A program made the translations under genes and the position numbers. A DNA stretch of 41,843 nt from Eubacteriales bacterium (GTDB taxonomy: Bacteria > Bacillota > Clostridia > Lachnospirales > Lachnospiraceae): assembly GCA_030531555.1 (NCBI GenBank), contig JAUNNI010000019.1, positions 1-41,843 on the forward strand, given 5' to 3'. The notes under the pieces were generated by a model that worked only from the letters and a program-made list of their open reading frames with translations, ran no database searches and was not told the origin of the DNA. How positions within the stretch are numbered: the stretch's first letter is position 1; each line of letters begins with the position of its first letter. Positions 16,213-25,032 of this stretch are shown piece after piece.

Positions 16213-16725
16213 ATGAACCAGTACCTCATAAACACCCGGTATGAAGAAGCTAAAATAGAGGAATATATGATTACAAAGGATATGTTGGAATTATCCGTGA
16301 AGTTCCGTTTCCAGCTTCATGACCTGACCCACCGCATGAAATCCAAACGCAGTTTTATCAGAAAAGTCAAATCCCTGATGGTATTAAAAGGATTTACCCA
16401 AAAAGAAGCCATCTTAAATATTAAAGATCTGATTCGCTACACTATCATTTTAGATCAATATGACAGAGACGAATTAGATCTCCTTCTCATTGTTTTAAGG
16501 TTTTCGTTAAACGATAAAGGATATCATGTTTTGGAAGAAAAAGATTATTTTCTGTATCCGAAGCACTCTGGCTATAACGCCTATCATTTGTATTTTATTT
16601 CCCCTTTTGGTTTTGTCTTTGAAATCCAGATTCATACTAAAGACAGTCTATCTTATAAAGACAGGACTCATAATACATATAAAAAATCAAAAAAACTTCC
16701 AATTCACAGAAAAAGAAATACCTGA
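16213..16725 (+). CDS. RelA/SpoT-domain protein (single-domain)
   Basis: A 170-residue protein with the nucleotidyltransferase pattern of (p)ppGpp synthetases: a basic R-M-K-S-K-R helix (about 41-46), IKDLIRYTII with Asp72, GYNAYHLYF with the stacking Tyr121, and FEIQIHT with Glu137 and Gln139. No hydrolase, TGS or ACT domain follows, so it would be a small alarmone synthetase or a toxic relative acting on ADP/tRNA. The start at 16213 has AGGAG at good spacing. No antitoxin gene is evident next to it. A terminator follows. Confidence 0.72.
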   Translation: MNQYLINTRYEEAKIEEYMITKDMLELSVKFRFQLHDLTHRMKSKRSFIRKVKSLMVLKGFTQKEAILNIKDLIRYTIILDQYDRDELDLLLIVLRFSLNDKGYHVLEEKDYFLYPKHSGYNAYHLYFISPFGFVFEIQIHTKDSLSYKDRTHNTYKKSKKLPIHRKRNT

Positions 16726-16760
16726 CTATCAAAAAATAGCCAGGTATCTGTTCTTTTTAC
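16717..16760. terminator. Shared terminator between the RelA/SpoT gene and the SMC gene
   Basis: Near-perfect inverted repeat CCTGACTA / TAGCCAGG around TCAAAAAA, followed by T-rich sequence on the plus strand; one mismatch. On the minus strand the end of the SMC gene overlaps it, with the stop at 16757. Confidence 0.55.
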
Positions 16761-19288
16761 ATTCCTGTAAATACAGGTCTTCTCTCTTTTCCATTCCAGG
16801 TGAATCTGGTAATGGCAACACTCCTGCTCTTTTCATCATGGGTAAGATGGGAAATGGCAAGATTTTTTACGGATGGATATGTTCCCCATAATGTCTGGGA
16901 ATTAAGTAGATATTCAAGATCCATCTGAGAAATAAATTCAAATACTGCATCTGTATTCGAGCTGTCACAGACGGTAAAGGCTTCATCAAGACCCATAAAC
17001 CTTGGATGATCTGCAATCTCACATTCAGAATATAAGGAATTCAGTGCGGATAAAAGGGAAGAATAAATCGCAGTTGCCCTCTCACCACCTGATAAACTCA
17101 TGAATCGTTTGTTGGTAAGTTCTTTCTCTTTAAAACCAGGCTCTGTAAGAAACATTTTAAATTCATACCAGTTTCGGTAATCAAAGCAGTTTTTGATAAT
17201 GGCTTCATAATCCATTTCCAGACCTTCATTCGCAGCATAGATTCTTTCCTGTTTAAGCTTGGAGGAAAAATGATTTTTAATCCGTTCAAGATCTTCTTTT
17301 CCTATTCTGCCTTTCTGCTTCTTACTGATGATCTGCTCTAAGATAGAGGTATCGATTTCATTTTGTGTTTCTGCTTTTTTCGGTACCCATTTAAGATTAA
17401 AGACCATGCCGGATGTTGTCTTAAGGTTTCTCATTCTTTCAGATATCTTATCCACCCAGTATTTGCTCTGTTTAATCTTGTAGATCATCTTCTGGGCTGC
17501 AGTATCCAAAAGAACCTTCTGGTATAAAGTCGTTTCCTGTTCATCAAGAAGGCCTTCCTTGTCCCTGATCTCTTCTGTGACAATCTGTAGTAACTCTTTT
17601 GGAAGCAGATTTTTAAAAGTCAGGAAATAACGGGAATAATCCATCGCAACCATCTTTCGTTCCAGTCTTGGCTGATATAAAAGCATGTCTGTCTCATGAT
17701 CCTTATAGATATTGATAAGGTTATCCATGCTCTCTTCTACGGATATGCCTGTAACACGAATCTCTTCATCAATCGTTTCTTGATCAAAATCATATCCTTT
17801 CCATCTGCATTCCCATATAAGATGTTCTTTAACGATGGAAAGTTCTTTTCCCTTTTCTTCCAAAGCATGATAATCTCTTCTGACTTTCTCTTCCATCTCC
17901 GGAATCTGAGCAGTTTCCAAAAGACTGATTTCTGCTTTCATGGAAGCAATCTGGTTTCTATTTTCTTCCGAACGTTTGGAAAGACTAAACAGCTCTTCCT
18001 GTTCCACATCCGTTTTAAGTCCATCTAATCGGTGTTCTAACTGGGATATGGTGCGGTCTGTCTCTTCTTTCTGATAACGAAGATCCATCAGAATCTCTGC
18101 GAGTTCTTCTTCCCTCTGTCCATAGGTATGAAGCATCACTTCACACATCTCAAAGTTCTGGATTTCTTTTTCCATTTGATGAATCTCATCCATATAATCA
18201 TTTGCCATCTTAAGAAGCTGGCTGTATTTCTCTGATCTCATCTGATAAAGGAATCCATATTTTGATACTGTTTCCTGAAGTTTCTTAAGAATGATTCCGT
18301 AGATATTTTCTATGACTGCCTGATTTTCTTCCTGACGGTCAAAGAATTCATTTTCCTTTTCAAGATAGTAACCATTTTTTTGAATCTCTTCTTTTATCTC
18401 TTCAATCTTTTTAAAAGCTGGAAATCCGAAATATTCTTTTTTCAACATTTCAGCCTTTAGGATATTTTTATCAAGCTCCTTACGCAGGCTCTCATCTGCA
18501 GTTTTTTCGAAACATGCTTTGATATAACCATTTCGTTCCTGATAATGATTGTTTTTTTCATAGAAAAGTTCAAAGACTGCTGCTTTTGCATTTTCCCATT
18601 TTTCTTCTTCGATCAGCCTTGTGATTCCATTGATATGAGAATCTAATTCAAGAACCTGACAGTAGGCTGCATAGGATTTTATTTCTTTGATAAGATATAT
18701 TTTGCTTTCTTCGTACTCTTCTTCATATCGCTTGATCGTTTTTTGATATTCATGAATCTTATTCTGACTGAGAATCCCTTTTGTTTTTTCTGCGTCCAGC
18801 TTTCCTTCATTGGATTCTTTTTCCTCAATCAGTTTGAGACATTCTTCCAGATGATTTTTAAAAAGGTTTCCCTGTTCTTTAAAACCTGACACCAGTTCAT
18901 AAGATGTTTCATCTTTATACTCCTGATGGAAAGGAAGGTCAAGTTCCCATGCATATCCATCAAGATTTTCCCAGATGTTCCTGGTTTCTTTTTGATGCTG
19001 ATATTTCTGATCTTCTGTCTCTTTTATTTTATATCCAAGGGAAATCTCATCTTCTTTCGATTCCTCGATCTGATGTCTGATCTTTTCTGCCTTCTTTTTG
19101 GCTTCACTGAGTTCCCTGTGGATTCTTTCCACTTCTTCAAAGTTTCCGGTATTTTTTAAAGTAAAGAGCTTTGCTGATACTTCTTCCTGTTCTTCCATTA
19201 ACTGGTCTAAAGATGCTTTTAACAACTCCCTTTTTGACTGTTTATCCGATAACCCTTTCGTATTCTTCTCAAGATCAGTATGGATCAT
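16757..19288 (-). CDS. jetC: JetC-like SMC ATPase lacking the N-terminal head half
   Basis: 843 residues: almost all coiled coil (Glu/Lys/Gln-rich, residues 1-640), then the C-terminal head with the ABC signature LSGGE at about 732-736, Walker B RFMGLDE at about 763-769, and a closing DLEYLLNSQTLWGTYPSVKN then TRFTWNG that match the Wadjet JetC end (as in TIGR02680). The N-terminal head with Walker A (G-x-x-G-x-G-K-S/T) is missing, and no such motif exists anywhere else nearby. Full-length JetC exceeds 1,000 residues. The open frame reaches back past 19288 to about 19330 with no start codon. As read, the protein could not bind ATP alone. It may be a recent deletion derivative or work with a partner. 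Confidence 0.72.
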   Translation of the reverse strand: MIHTDLEKNTKGLSDKQSKRELLKASLDQLMEEQEEVSAKLFTLKNTGNFEEVERIHRELSEAKKKAEKIRHQIEESKEDEISLGYKIKETEDQKYQHQKETRNIWENLDGYAWELDLPFHQEYKDETSYELVSGFKEQGNLFKNHLEECLKLIEEKESNEGKLDAEKTKGILSQNKIHEYQKTIKRYEEEYEESKIYLIKEIKSYAAYCQVLELDSHINGITRLIEEEKWENAKAAVFELFYEKNNHYQERNGYIKACFEKTADESLRKELDKNILKAEMLKKEYFGFPAFKKIEEIKEEIQKNGYYLEKENEFFDRQEENQAVIENIYGIILKKLQETVSKYGFLYQMRSEKYSQLLKMANDYMDEIHQMEKEIQNFEMCEVMLHTYGQREEELAEILMDLRYQKEETDRTISQLEHRLDGLKTDVEQEELFSLSKRSEENRNQIASMKAEISLLETAQIPEMEEKVRRDYHALEEKGKELSIVKEHLIWECRWKGYDFDQETIDEEIRVTGISVEESMDNLINIYKDHETDMLLYQPRLERKMVAMDYSRYFLTFKNLLPKELLQIVTEEIRDKEGLLDEQETTLYQKVLLDTAAQKMIYKIKQSKYWVDKISERMRNLKTTSGMVFNLKWVPKKAETQNEIDTSILEQIISKKQKGRIGKEDLERIKNHFSSKLKQERIYAANEGLEMDYEAIIKNCFDYRNWYEFKMFLTEPGFKEKELTNKRFMSLSGGERATAIYSSLLSALNSLYSECEIADHPRFMGLDEAFTVCDSSNTDAVFEFISQMDLEYLLNSQTLWGTYPSVKNLAISHLTHDEKSRSVAITRFTWNGKERRPVFTGM

Positions 19289-19334
19289 TTCCTTCTCTCG
19301 TTTTATTTTTTCATATTCTTTATATAGTAATGCA

Positions 19335-20405
19335 TCAGATCAATTCTCCCTGTATCATACTTGCTAACGGATAGATGGTAACCACTTTGTCATCATGACT
19401 TACGGCTTCCCATTCCCGAAGGCCTTTTAATGTTATCTTCATTAACTGCTGAATGGACATATTCTGATATTCTTTCGTCCACCAGTCATAATCCTCTGTT
19501 TTCATTTTCGTAAGTATCTTTTGATATTGTTCCATGGATAGATACTGGTTATTTCCTGTCGTATCAATCTCCGTTGAGATAATATACTCTTTTATATAGG
19601 TGAGCATTCTTGTCAGTAACAGATCTTTCATATTCCCTTTTGGAAATTCATGGCATAATTCTCTTCTTCCATTACGAATCTCTGCATTATTTGGGATCAT
19701 GAGACAGGAAAATGTATCCTGTGTGATAAGACTGACATCACTTCCGATTAAATATTTAAAGTCATCTTCGATCTCTGACATATGCTCCTGGACGTATCTT
19801 TTCATCTCAATATTAAAGTCATTATAGTAAAGGACTGGCTTTAAAAGGAGACTCCTGTAAACTTTATTTATCGTTGTCTCTTTTTCCTTTGTTACTTCAA
19901 TATCTCTTGCATATCCAGTATTAAAATACAAAACACCATCTGTTAACGGACTCTCTTCTACCAGATATCCGGCATCTCCGTCAAGCTTATTAAGGTATCC
20001 CTGTTTTTCACAATAAGTAAGGGCACGGTAAAGACTATACTTAATGCTGATTGAATTAAAATCTGCGTAAATATTTTTCTTTTCAAATACAATCTTTAAA
20101 TGCTCGATCATATCTTCTGCCGTAAAGACACTGTCTGTATTGAGATTGAGATAATAATAAATCCCTGTTAAAAAGACATAATCCATTTTGTCTTTAAATG
20201 ACTGGATACCCATGGTCTCACTGACATCATTCACCGTCTTTTTTAAGAAGATCTTTTCTGGTGTGATCATTACATCCCAGTTTAACTTATTTAAGATTGC
20301 ATTATACTGATTCTTTTTTCCTGTAAGGCATTCTTTCATCTCGGAATAAAGCAATGGATCATATTCTTTTTTTATCACGTTTCTATTGATCAATTCCCAA
20401 ATCAT
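19335..20405 (-). CDS. jetB: JetB-like protein (DUF2398/TIGR02678-like, MukE-type)
   Basis: A 356-residue protein whose pieces fit the DUF2398 family of Wadjet loci: ALTYCEKQGYLNKLDGDAGY (winged-helix and 'G-x-L-x-x-x-D-G-D' turn) and YRSLLLKPVLYYNDFNIEM, matching the family's 'R-x-L-L-x-x-P-V-x-Y-x-D-x-L'. In Wadjet, JetB is the MukE-like subunit that bridges the kleisin and the SMC ATPase. Its start overlaps the JetA-like stop by four bases (ATGA), showing translational coupling; the SMC gene follows. Confidence 0.65.
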   Translation of the reverse strand: MIWELINRNVIKKEYDPLLYSEMKECLTGKKNQYNAILNKLNWDVMITPEKIFLKKTVNDVSETMGIQSFKDKMDYVFLTGIYYYLNLNTDSVFTAEDMIEHLKIVFEKKNIYADFNSISIKYSLYRALTYCEKQGYLNKLDGDAGYLVEESPLTDGVLYFNTGYARDIEVTKEKETTINKVYRSLLLKPVLYYNDFNIEMKRYVQEHMSEIEDDFKYLIGSDVSLITQDTFSCLMIPNNAEIRNGRRELCHEFPKGNMKDLLLTRMLTYIKEYIISTEIDTTGNNQYLSMEQYQKILTKMKTEDYDWWTKEYQNMSIQQLMKITLKGLREWEAVSHDDKVVTIYPLASMIQGELI

Positions 20406-21832
20406 TTTTCTTCACCAAAATCAAGACAGTAATCATTGATATACAAATTGCCTGACTCTGTCCTAAGACAGATTTCCTCATTTCCTTTCGTCATGGTAAA
20501 AAGACATCCATCTTCTGTCTGTCCTTTTCCTCTCATACCGTTTGAGATCCATTTTAACAAAAGCTCTATCTCTTTCTGACTGATCTCTACTTTGATGTTC
20601 GACAGTTTCAGTTTTCCGTTTTTCTTAAACCTTAACAGATGATCTTCCATCTCTTTTTGTTTTTTTAAAATAGAAAATGCTGTACGTTCTCTCTCAAGTC
20701 TGTTTTCCTCAAAGGAAACTTCAAAAGTTTTGTTTCTTGTTCTGCTTAATTTTTCATAGCGATAGCTAAGCACTGTTCCGTTTTCATAATCTTCACACAA
20801 ATTATTATCCTGATGGTCAGATAAAATATGACAGATATTCTGTACTCCATACTTTTCAACATAAAGCCTTGCCGCCTCATCCAGGGATATACACTCATAA
20901 AAAGAACTGACGTTCGATAATAGTTCATCATTCTTTTTATTACTTGTCTCTACCTTAGACAGAACATTTGTTCTCTTCATAATTCTTCCAATGATGGAAG
21001 TTGTATAATCTAGAATGGTCAGATAAGTTGGCTGCTCACCATTTTCATAGAGAAACCAGTTTTTGATGTTTTCCCATTTTGCCAGTACTTCATTCTTAAA
21101 GATTTCTTCCTGTCCATTTATTAGAATTCCTATCTGACTATCTTCTTTTTCTTCGCTTACTTTTTTTACGATTTTTTTCAACGTTGAAAAATTCGCATTA
21201 ATTTTTTCTGAAATACTTCTAGCATTATCCCCAAGATTACTGATCATCTGGTTAATGCTTGTAATGAAGTCATTTTTGTAATTTAGAAAATCTACTTTAT
21301 CATAAAGATTATTGAACTCTTCTGAATTAAACTGATTGATGTAATCCTGATAGCTTTGAAATAATTTTGTACAGTCATCCACGAAGATATCCCACCAGAC
21401 AAAAATTTCTTTTTCTTTGATGTTCTCTAGTTTTTTAAGATCTGTATCTACCCTCTTAAAATATTCTTCACTTACAATCTTTTGCCTATAGGCTGATGAT
21501 AGATATTCTTTGATTGCTCTGGTAAATGCAATCCCTGAAGATGTGATGGAATAATATTTCTTTCTGTTTTTATATGCTTCAAGAGTACGGATTCCAAATG
21601 GATTCTCATCCTGGCATTTTATATTATTATTCTTACACAAATATCTAAGATCTTTGGTAAGGTCCTCTAAATCATAATGATAAAGATAGACATCATCAAG
21701 CATATGGTAGATTTCATCTGGAAGCAGTTTGAAATTCAGGTTCTCTGATTCCCTTAAAAAGATATTCATGATTGCCAGAAATCTTTCTGCATCTTTATTT
21801 GATAATAAATTAAATTCAGTAAAAGTTCTCAT
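20402..21832 (-). CDS. jetA: JetA-like kleisin (DUF2397/TIGR02677-like)
   Basis: A 476-residue protein that opens the operon. The start (FNLLSNKDAERFLAIMNIFL) resembles the DUF2397 family opening, with a helical ITSSGIAFTRAIKEYL segment at about 110-125 and a long helical middle, consistent with the MukF-type kleisin of Wadjet. One parS-like palindrome lies inside its coding region at 21174-21191. The promoter is probably just upstream: on the minus strand TATAAT occurs near 21870. Jet proteins load onto and extrude plasmid DNA; here the host plasmid itself carries them. Confidence 0.65.
   Translation of the reverse strand: MRTFTEFNLLSNKDAERFLAIMNIFLRESENLNFKLLPDEIYHMLDDVYLYHYDLEDLTKDLRYLCKNNNIKCQDENPFGIRTLEAYKNRKKYYSITSSGIAFTRAIKEYLSSAYRQKIVSEEYFKRVDTDLKKLENIKEKEIFVWWDIFVDDCTKLFQSYQDYINQFNSEEFNNLYDKVDFLNYKNDFITSINQMISNLGDNARSISEKINANFSTLKKIVKKVSEEKEDSQIGILINGQEEIFKNEVLAKWENIKNWFLYENGEQPTYLTILDYTTSIIGRIMKRTNVLSKVETSNKKNDELLSNVSSFYECISLDEAARLYVEKYGVQNICHILSDHQDNNLCEDYENGTVLSYRYEKLSRTRNKTFEVSFEENRLERERTAFSILKKQKEMEDHLLRFKKNGKLKLSNIKVEISQKEIELLLKWISNGMRGKGQTEDGCLFTMTKGNEEICLRTESGNLYINDYCLDFGEEK
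21174..21191. promoter_or_regulatory. ParS-like palindrome 1 (inside the JetA-like gene)
   Basis: A perfect inverted repeat TTTTTCAACGTTGAAAAA. It lies inside the coding region, so its preservation is not explained by an operator role. Confidence 0.65.
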
Positions 21833-21923
21833 GGATTTTCTCTTTTCTCATAGTCTGTTATCCATTATACATGATTTTTTTAGAATCGTATATCTTTTTA
21901 TACCTTTTCCTTTTTCTTTACAA

Positions 21924-21939
21924 TTTTCAACGTTGAAAA
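21924..21939. promoter_or_regulatory. ParS-like palindrome 2
   Basis: TTTTCAACGTTGAAAA, perfect. In the non-coding stretch between the JetA-like gene and parA. Confidence 0.7.
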
Positions 21940-21990
21940 ATTTATATGCCTTTTTATTTTCTTTTTTATCTTTTCATTATCACTTGTATT

Positions 21991-22006
21991 TTTTCAACGT
22001 TGAAAA
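21991..22006. promoter_or_regulatory. ParS-like palindrome 3
   Basis: TTTTCAACGTTGAAAA, perfect. Confidence 0.7.
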
Positions 22007-22151
22007 AAATTAATCTTCTTTTTCTTATTTTACAATTGATTCTTTTTTGATTTCTCTTTCAACCTTTATTGAGACATTCATATCATATACTTTACTTTTC
22101 TTTGTTCTGTCCATATCACTTCAAACCACTCTATCAAAAAATTCTGCATAA

Positions 22152-22167
22152 TTTTCAACGTTGAAAA
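22152..22167. promoter_or_regulatory. ParS-like palindrome 4
   Basis: TTTTCAACGTTGAAAA, perfect. Confidence 0.7.
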
Positions 22168-22401
22168 TCATTCCATATTTCTTTTGAAATTCAATTGTTT
22201 ATGGATATCTTTTTATCTCTCAAATTTTCCCTGCTCATAAATCTCCTATGTTACTTGTGACTCTCGTTTACCCTATATCTATTTTTTTCTCATATGGTAT
22301 CTTTCAAATTTTTCTTTGTCTAATCTACATAAAAAATTTAATTCTATCTTTTTTGAAAAATTGATTTTGAAATCAAAAAAATATTTTTCAGAAAAACATC
22401 G

Positions 22402-22421
22402 TTTTTTCAACGTTGAAAAAA
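22402..22421. promoter_or_regulatory. ParS-like palindrome 5
   Basis: The longest copy: TTTTTTCAACGTTGAAAAAA, 20 bases. The rest of 21833-22858 is AT-rich and has no gene except a possible 41-residue frame at 22462-22587. Confidence 0.7.
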
Positions 22422-22461
22422 TGACACATTTTTTAAACTATGGAACTGGATAGGAGAGAAA

Positions 22462-22587
22462 ATGATCCTTCTTTATCCTGATGCATTTCATAATAATTCA
22501 TTTGTGAATCAGAATTTACTTCACGAAATAATGGATGCCTTTCCCTGCTCCTTTGCTGTGAAATATAAGTTCCATCTGCCAAGATAA
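22462..22587 (+). CDS. Possible 41-residue protein within the parS region
   Basis: ATG at 22462 follows AGGAG with six-base spacing. It reads MILLYPDAFHNN ... KFHLPR. Composition is ordinary and there is no recognisable motif. Start and stop are clear, but with so little sequence it could be a chance frame. Confidence 0.3.
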   Translation: MILLYPDAFHNNSFVNQNLLHEIMDAFPCSFAVKYKFHLPR

Positions 22588-22780
22588 AGTTTTAAAAAGC
22601 TGTCGAAAGGAGTTCATGGATTCCTAATGATTGTGGTTTTCAAATAAAGAGAAGAGAGGGGCAATCAATAAATTTAAAAAACAGATTTATGGTTCCATAA
22701 AATAACTTAAAAATAATCAGCACATTTTTGATGAAAGAATGAAAATAATGATTTAGAAAAATATTATATTAGAATTAATA

Positions 22781-22805
22781 TTTTCAACGCTTTTCCTGTT
22801 GAAAA
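22781..22805. promoter_or_regulatory. Split palindrome overlapping the parA promoter
   Basis: TTTTCAAC (22781-22788), nine bases, GTTGAAAA (22798-22805): the parS-like half-sites pulled apart. The second half-site contains the parA -35 box, so binding would block transcription, as autorepression of par operons requires. Confidence 0.6.
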
Positions 22806-22826
22806 AAAAGTGTTTTATGTTAAAAT
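22799..22826 (+). promoter_or_regulatory. parA promoter
   Basis: TTGAAA (22799-22804), 16-base spacer, TAAAAT (22821-22826). An AGGAG site follows at 22841-22845. Confidence 0.65.
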
Positions 22827-22858
22827 AACAATAGAAGAAAAGGAGTAATTGTAAAATT

Positions 22859-23764
22859 ATGGAAATTATTAATATTTTAAATTCTAAAGGCGGCGTTGGT
22901 AAAACCACAACCGCCATTACATTAGCTACCCTCCTTGCGAAAAAAGGAGTGGCTACCCTTCTTGTTGATATGGCTCCACAGGGGAATGCATCTGCTTCCC
23001 TGGCAGCATCCATTGATGAATATAACGTAACAACCTTTATTGAAAAAGGTTCTGAGCTTACACAGGAAGAAGCGATCCGCTGTATCAAATCCTTAAGAGA
23101 AGAAAAATATTTTGAAGATATTGCAGAAAATCTGAATGTCCTTACATCCAGTCCAAGAATGAATAACTTTAAAAAGAAATTATACAAGATGGATGATGAT
23201 GTTGTGGCATATCAGTTAAGAGATGCCCTTAAGGTGGTGGAAGACTGGTTTGATGTTGTTATCATCGACAATGATCCAATGCTTGATGTATTTGCTACCA
23301 TCTCTCTTGCAGCAAGTACCTGTGTTATCTGCCCGGTTAAAATGGATTTATATTCCTTTGATGGAAGTAAAGCTCTTGTAAGTTTTATGAGTGAGATCAA
23401 ATCCACTTATAATCCGGATCTTGCGATCAAAGGTTTCCTTCCAACACTTTATAAAGAACGTAAGATGGACCAGGAAGTCATTGAGCAGTTTAAGATCCAG
23501 TACGATTCTAGTCTTGTTATGCAGTCAAGAATCCGTAACCGAAGCGTTGTGGATACCGCAGTATCTACAAGAATCCCAATCCCTTATATCGAACCTAACA
23601 ATGATATCGTACTTGACTATATGAAGACTTTATATGAAATCAAGGTACTAGATACAGACAAACAAAATGCCCTTGCTGCTGAGATAATCGATCTTGACTT
23701 TAAGATCAACAGCAAAAAGGAATCTGAAAAAGCGAAACGTAAGGGAAGAAAAAAGAAAGATTAG
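22859..23764 (+). CDS. parA: ParA-type partition ATPase
   Basis: A 301-residue P-loop ATPase. The deviant Walker A is NSKGGVGKTTTAITLA (about residues 8-23), followed by MAPQGNASASL (where most ParA read D-x-D-P-Q-G-N), and a Walker B-like VVIIDNDPMLD (usually D-x-P-P). The C-terminus ends in a basic tail. It moves plasmid copies apart along the nucleoid with ParB. The gene is 11 bases from parB and its promoter overlaps the split palindrome, which fits autoregulation by ParB or ParA. Confidence 0.93.
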   Translation: MEIINILNSKGGVGKTTTAITLATLLAKKGVATLLVDMAPQGNASASLAASIDEYNVTTFIEKGSELTQEEAIRCIKSLREEKYFEDIAENLNVLTSSPRMNNFKKKLYKMDDDVVAYQLRDALKVVEDWFDVVIIDNDPMLDVFATISLAASTCVICPVKMDLYSFDGSKALVSFMSEIKSTYNPDLAIKGFLPTLYKERKMDQEVIEQFKIQYDSSLVMQSRIRNRSVVDTAVSTRIPIPYIEPNNDIVLDYMKTLYEIKVLDTDKQNALAAEIIDLDFKINSKKESEKAKRKGRKKKD

Positions 23765-23775
23765 TGGAATAAATT

Positions 23776-25014
23776 ATGGCAAAAGTAAATTTTAATCAGC
23801 TCAAAAGTTCTTTTAATGGAAGTGCTGGTGAAACCAAATCTGTTTCTTCCGAAGCACAGGGCACCATGCAGCTCATTGATTTTAACCTCATTAAAAAGAA
23901 TCCTTTAAATACAGGCAATGATAAATCACCGGAAGTAATTGAGGCTTTAAAAGCTTCCATCCAGGTTATCGGTGTTTTAGAACCACCAATCGTATACAAA
24001 GATGACGATGGTTTCTATATGCTAATTTCCGGTGAAGGCCGTTATACAGCCATCAAGGAGTTAAGAAAAGAAAAAGACTGTTACAACCAGATTGTTGTAA
24101 TGGTAAGACCAAAACCAAGAAACAAAGACGAAGAGATGATCTGGATCATCTCAGCCAATGAACAGAGAAATGCCATCTCCTTAGACCGTACCAGAAAAAA
24201 TATCCGCCAACTTATTCAGAATGCAAAGAATCTGGCTGACCAGGGCATGGGAGAATTTGATGAGCTCATCAAGGGCATGACCATGTTAAAGCAGACTAGT
24301 ACCTACAATTATCTTCGTATCAATGAAGACCTCATCCCGGAACTCATCGAGCTTTTTGATGAGGATAAACTTACTGTAAGAGATGCAAGTTATTTATGCC
24401 GTTTCAATAAAACAGAGCAGAAGATCATCCTGGAACATTTCTATAAGGATGGAAAGATCACCATCAACCGTAAAGAAATCACTTCTGTTCTTGAACAGAC
24501 AAAATCTGCTGCAAAAGAAGATTTTGGCAAAGTAGATGAAATGCATGCCCAGATTAAGGAAAAGGAAAAAGAGATCCGTTCCCTTACTTCCAAACTTACC
24601 AAGCTTCAGAAAGCCAATACAGATTTAGAACAGAAAGTCATTGAAGCTCTCCGCAAAGACGGTGAGGAAGGTGATGACGAATTTGCGAAAACATCCAAAG
24701 AACTGAAACGCATCCAGAAGCAAAACCGCCAGAAAGAAAATGAATTAAAGAAGAGCAAGGAAGAAGCAGAACTTTTAAAAGAAAAATTAAAGCTGGCAGA
24801 ACAGATGCTTCCAAGCTTCTCTGATGAAGAGATCTTACTCATCAAGAGCAAGAATGAGATTTCCGTGATCATCTCCGCTATGTGTGCAAGCTCTGATACC
24901 CTGAGTAAGAAGATCAAAAAATTCAAAAAGAACAAAGATTCAATCCCTGAAGATTTAAAGGCAGAACTCCTTGCCATGATCTCCCAGATTGAAAAAGTTA
25001 AAGATATTCTTTAA
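23776..25014 (+). CDS. parB: ParB-type centromere-binding protein
   Basis: 412 residues. The N-terminal ParB/Srx-type domain includes IDFNLIKKNPLN and LISGEGRYTAIKEL at about residues 83-97 (GEGR where chromosomal ParB reads GERR, the CTP-contact region). A helix-turn-helix follows (about 185-245), then a long Lys/Glu-rich coiled coil (about 250-345) and a C-terminal helical part. The nearby TTTTCAACGTTGAAAA cluster is the natural centromere site. The product probably binds it and spreads or clusters. Confidence 0.88.
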   Translation: MAKVNFNQLKSSFNGSAGETKSVSSEAQGTMQLIDFNLIKKNPLNTGNDKSPEVIEALKASIQVIGVLEPPIVYKDDDGFYMLISGEGRYTAIKELRKEKDCYNQIVVMVRPKPRNKDEEMIWIISANEQRNAISLDRTRKNIRQLIQNAKNLADQGMGEFDELIKGMTMLKQTSTYNYLRINEDLIPELIELFDEDKLTVRDASYLCRFNKTEQKIILEHFYKDGKITINRKEITSVLEQTKSAAKEDFGKVDEMHAQIKEKEKEIRSLTSKLTKLQKANTDLEQKVIEALRKDGEEGDDEFAKTSKELKRIQKQNRQKENELKKSKEEAELLKEKLKLAEQMLPSFSDEEILLIKSKNEISVIISAMCASSDTLSKKIKKFKKNKDSIPEDLKAELLAMISQIEKVKDIL

Positions 25015-25032
25015 TAAAAAATGGAGAACGTA

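Noticed and set aside
19288-19335. An alternative start upstream that would restore the missing SMC head
   Set aside because: The in-frame sequence is open for only about 14 codons, has no start codon and no Walker A motif.
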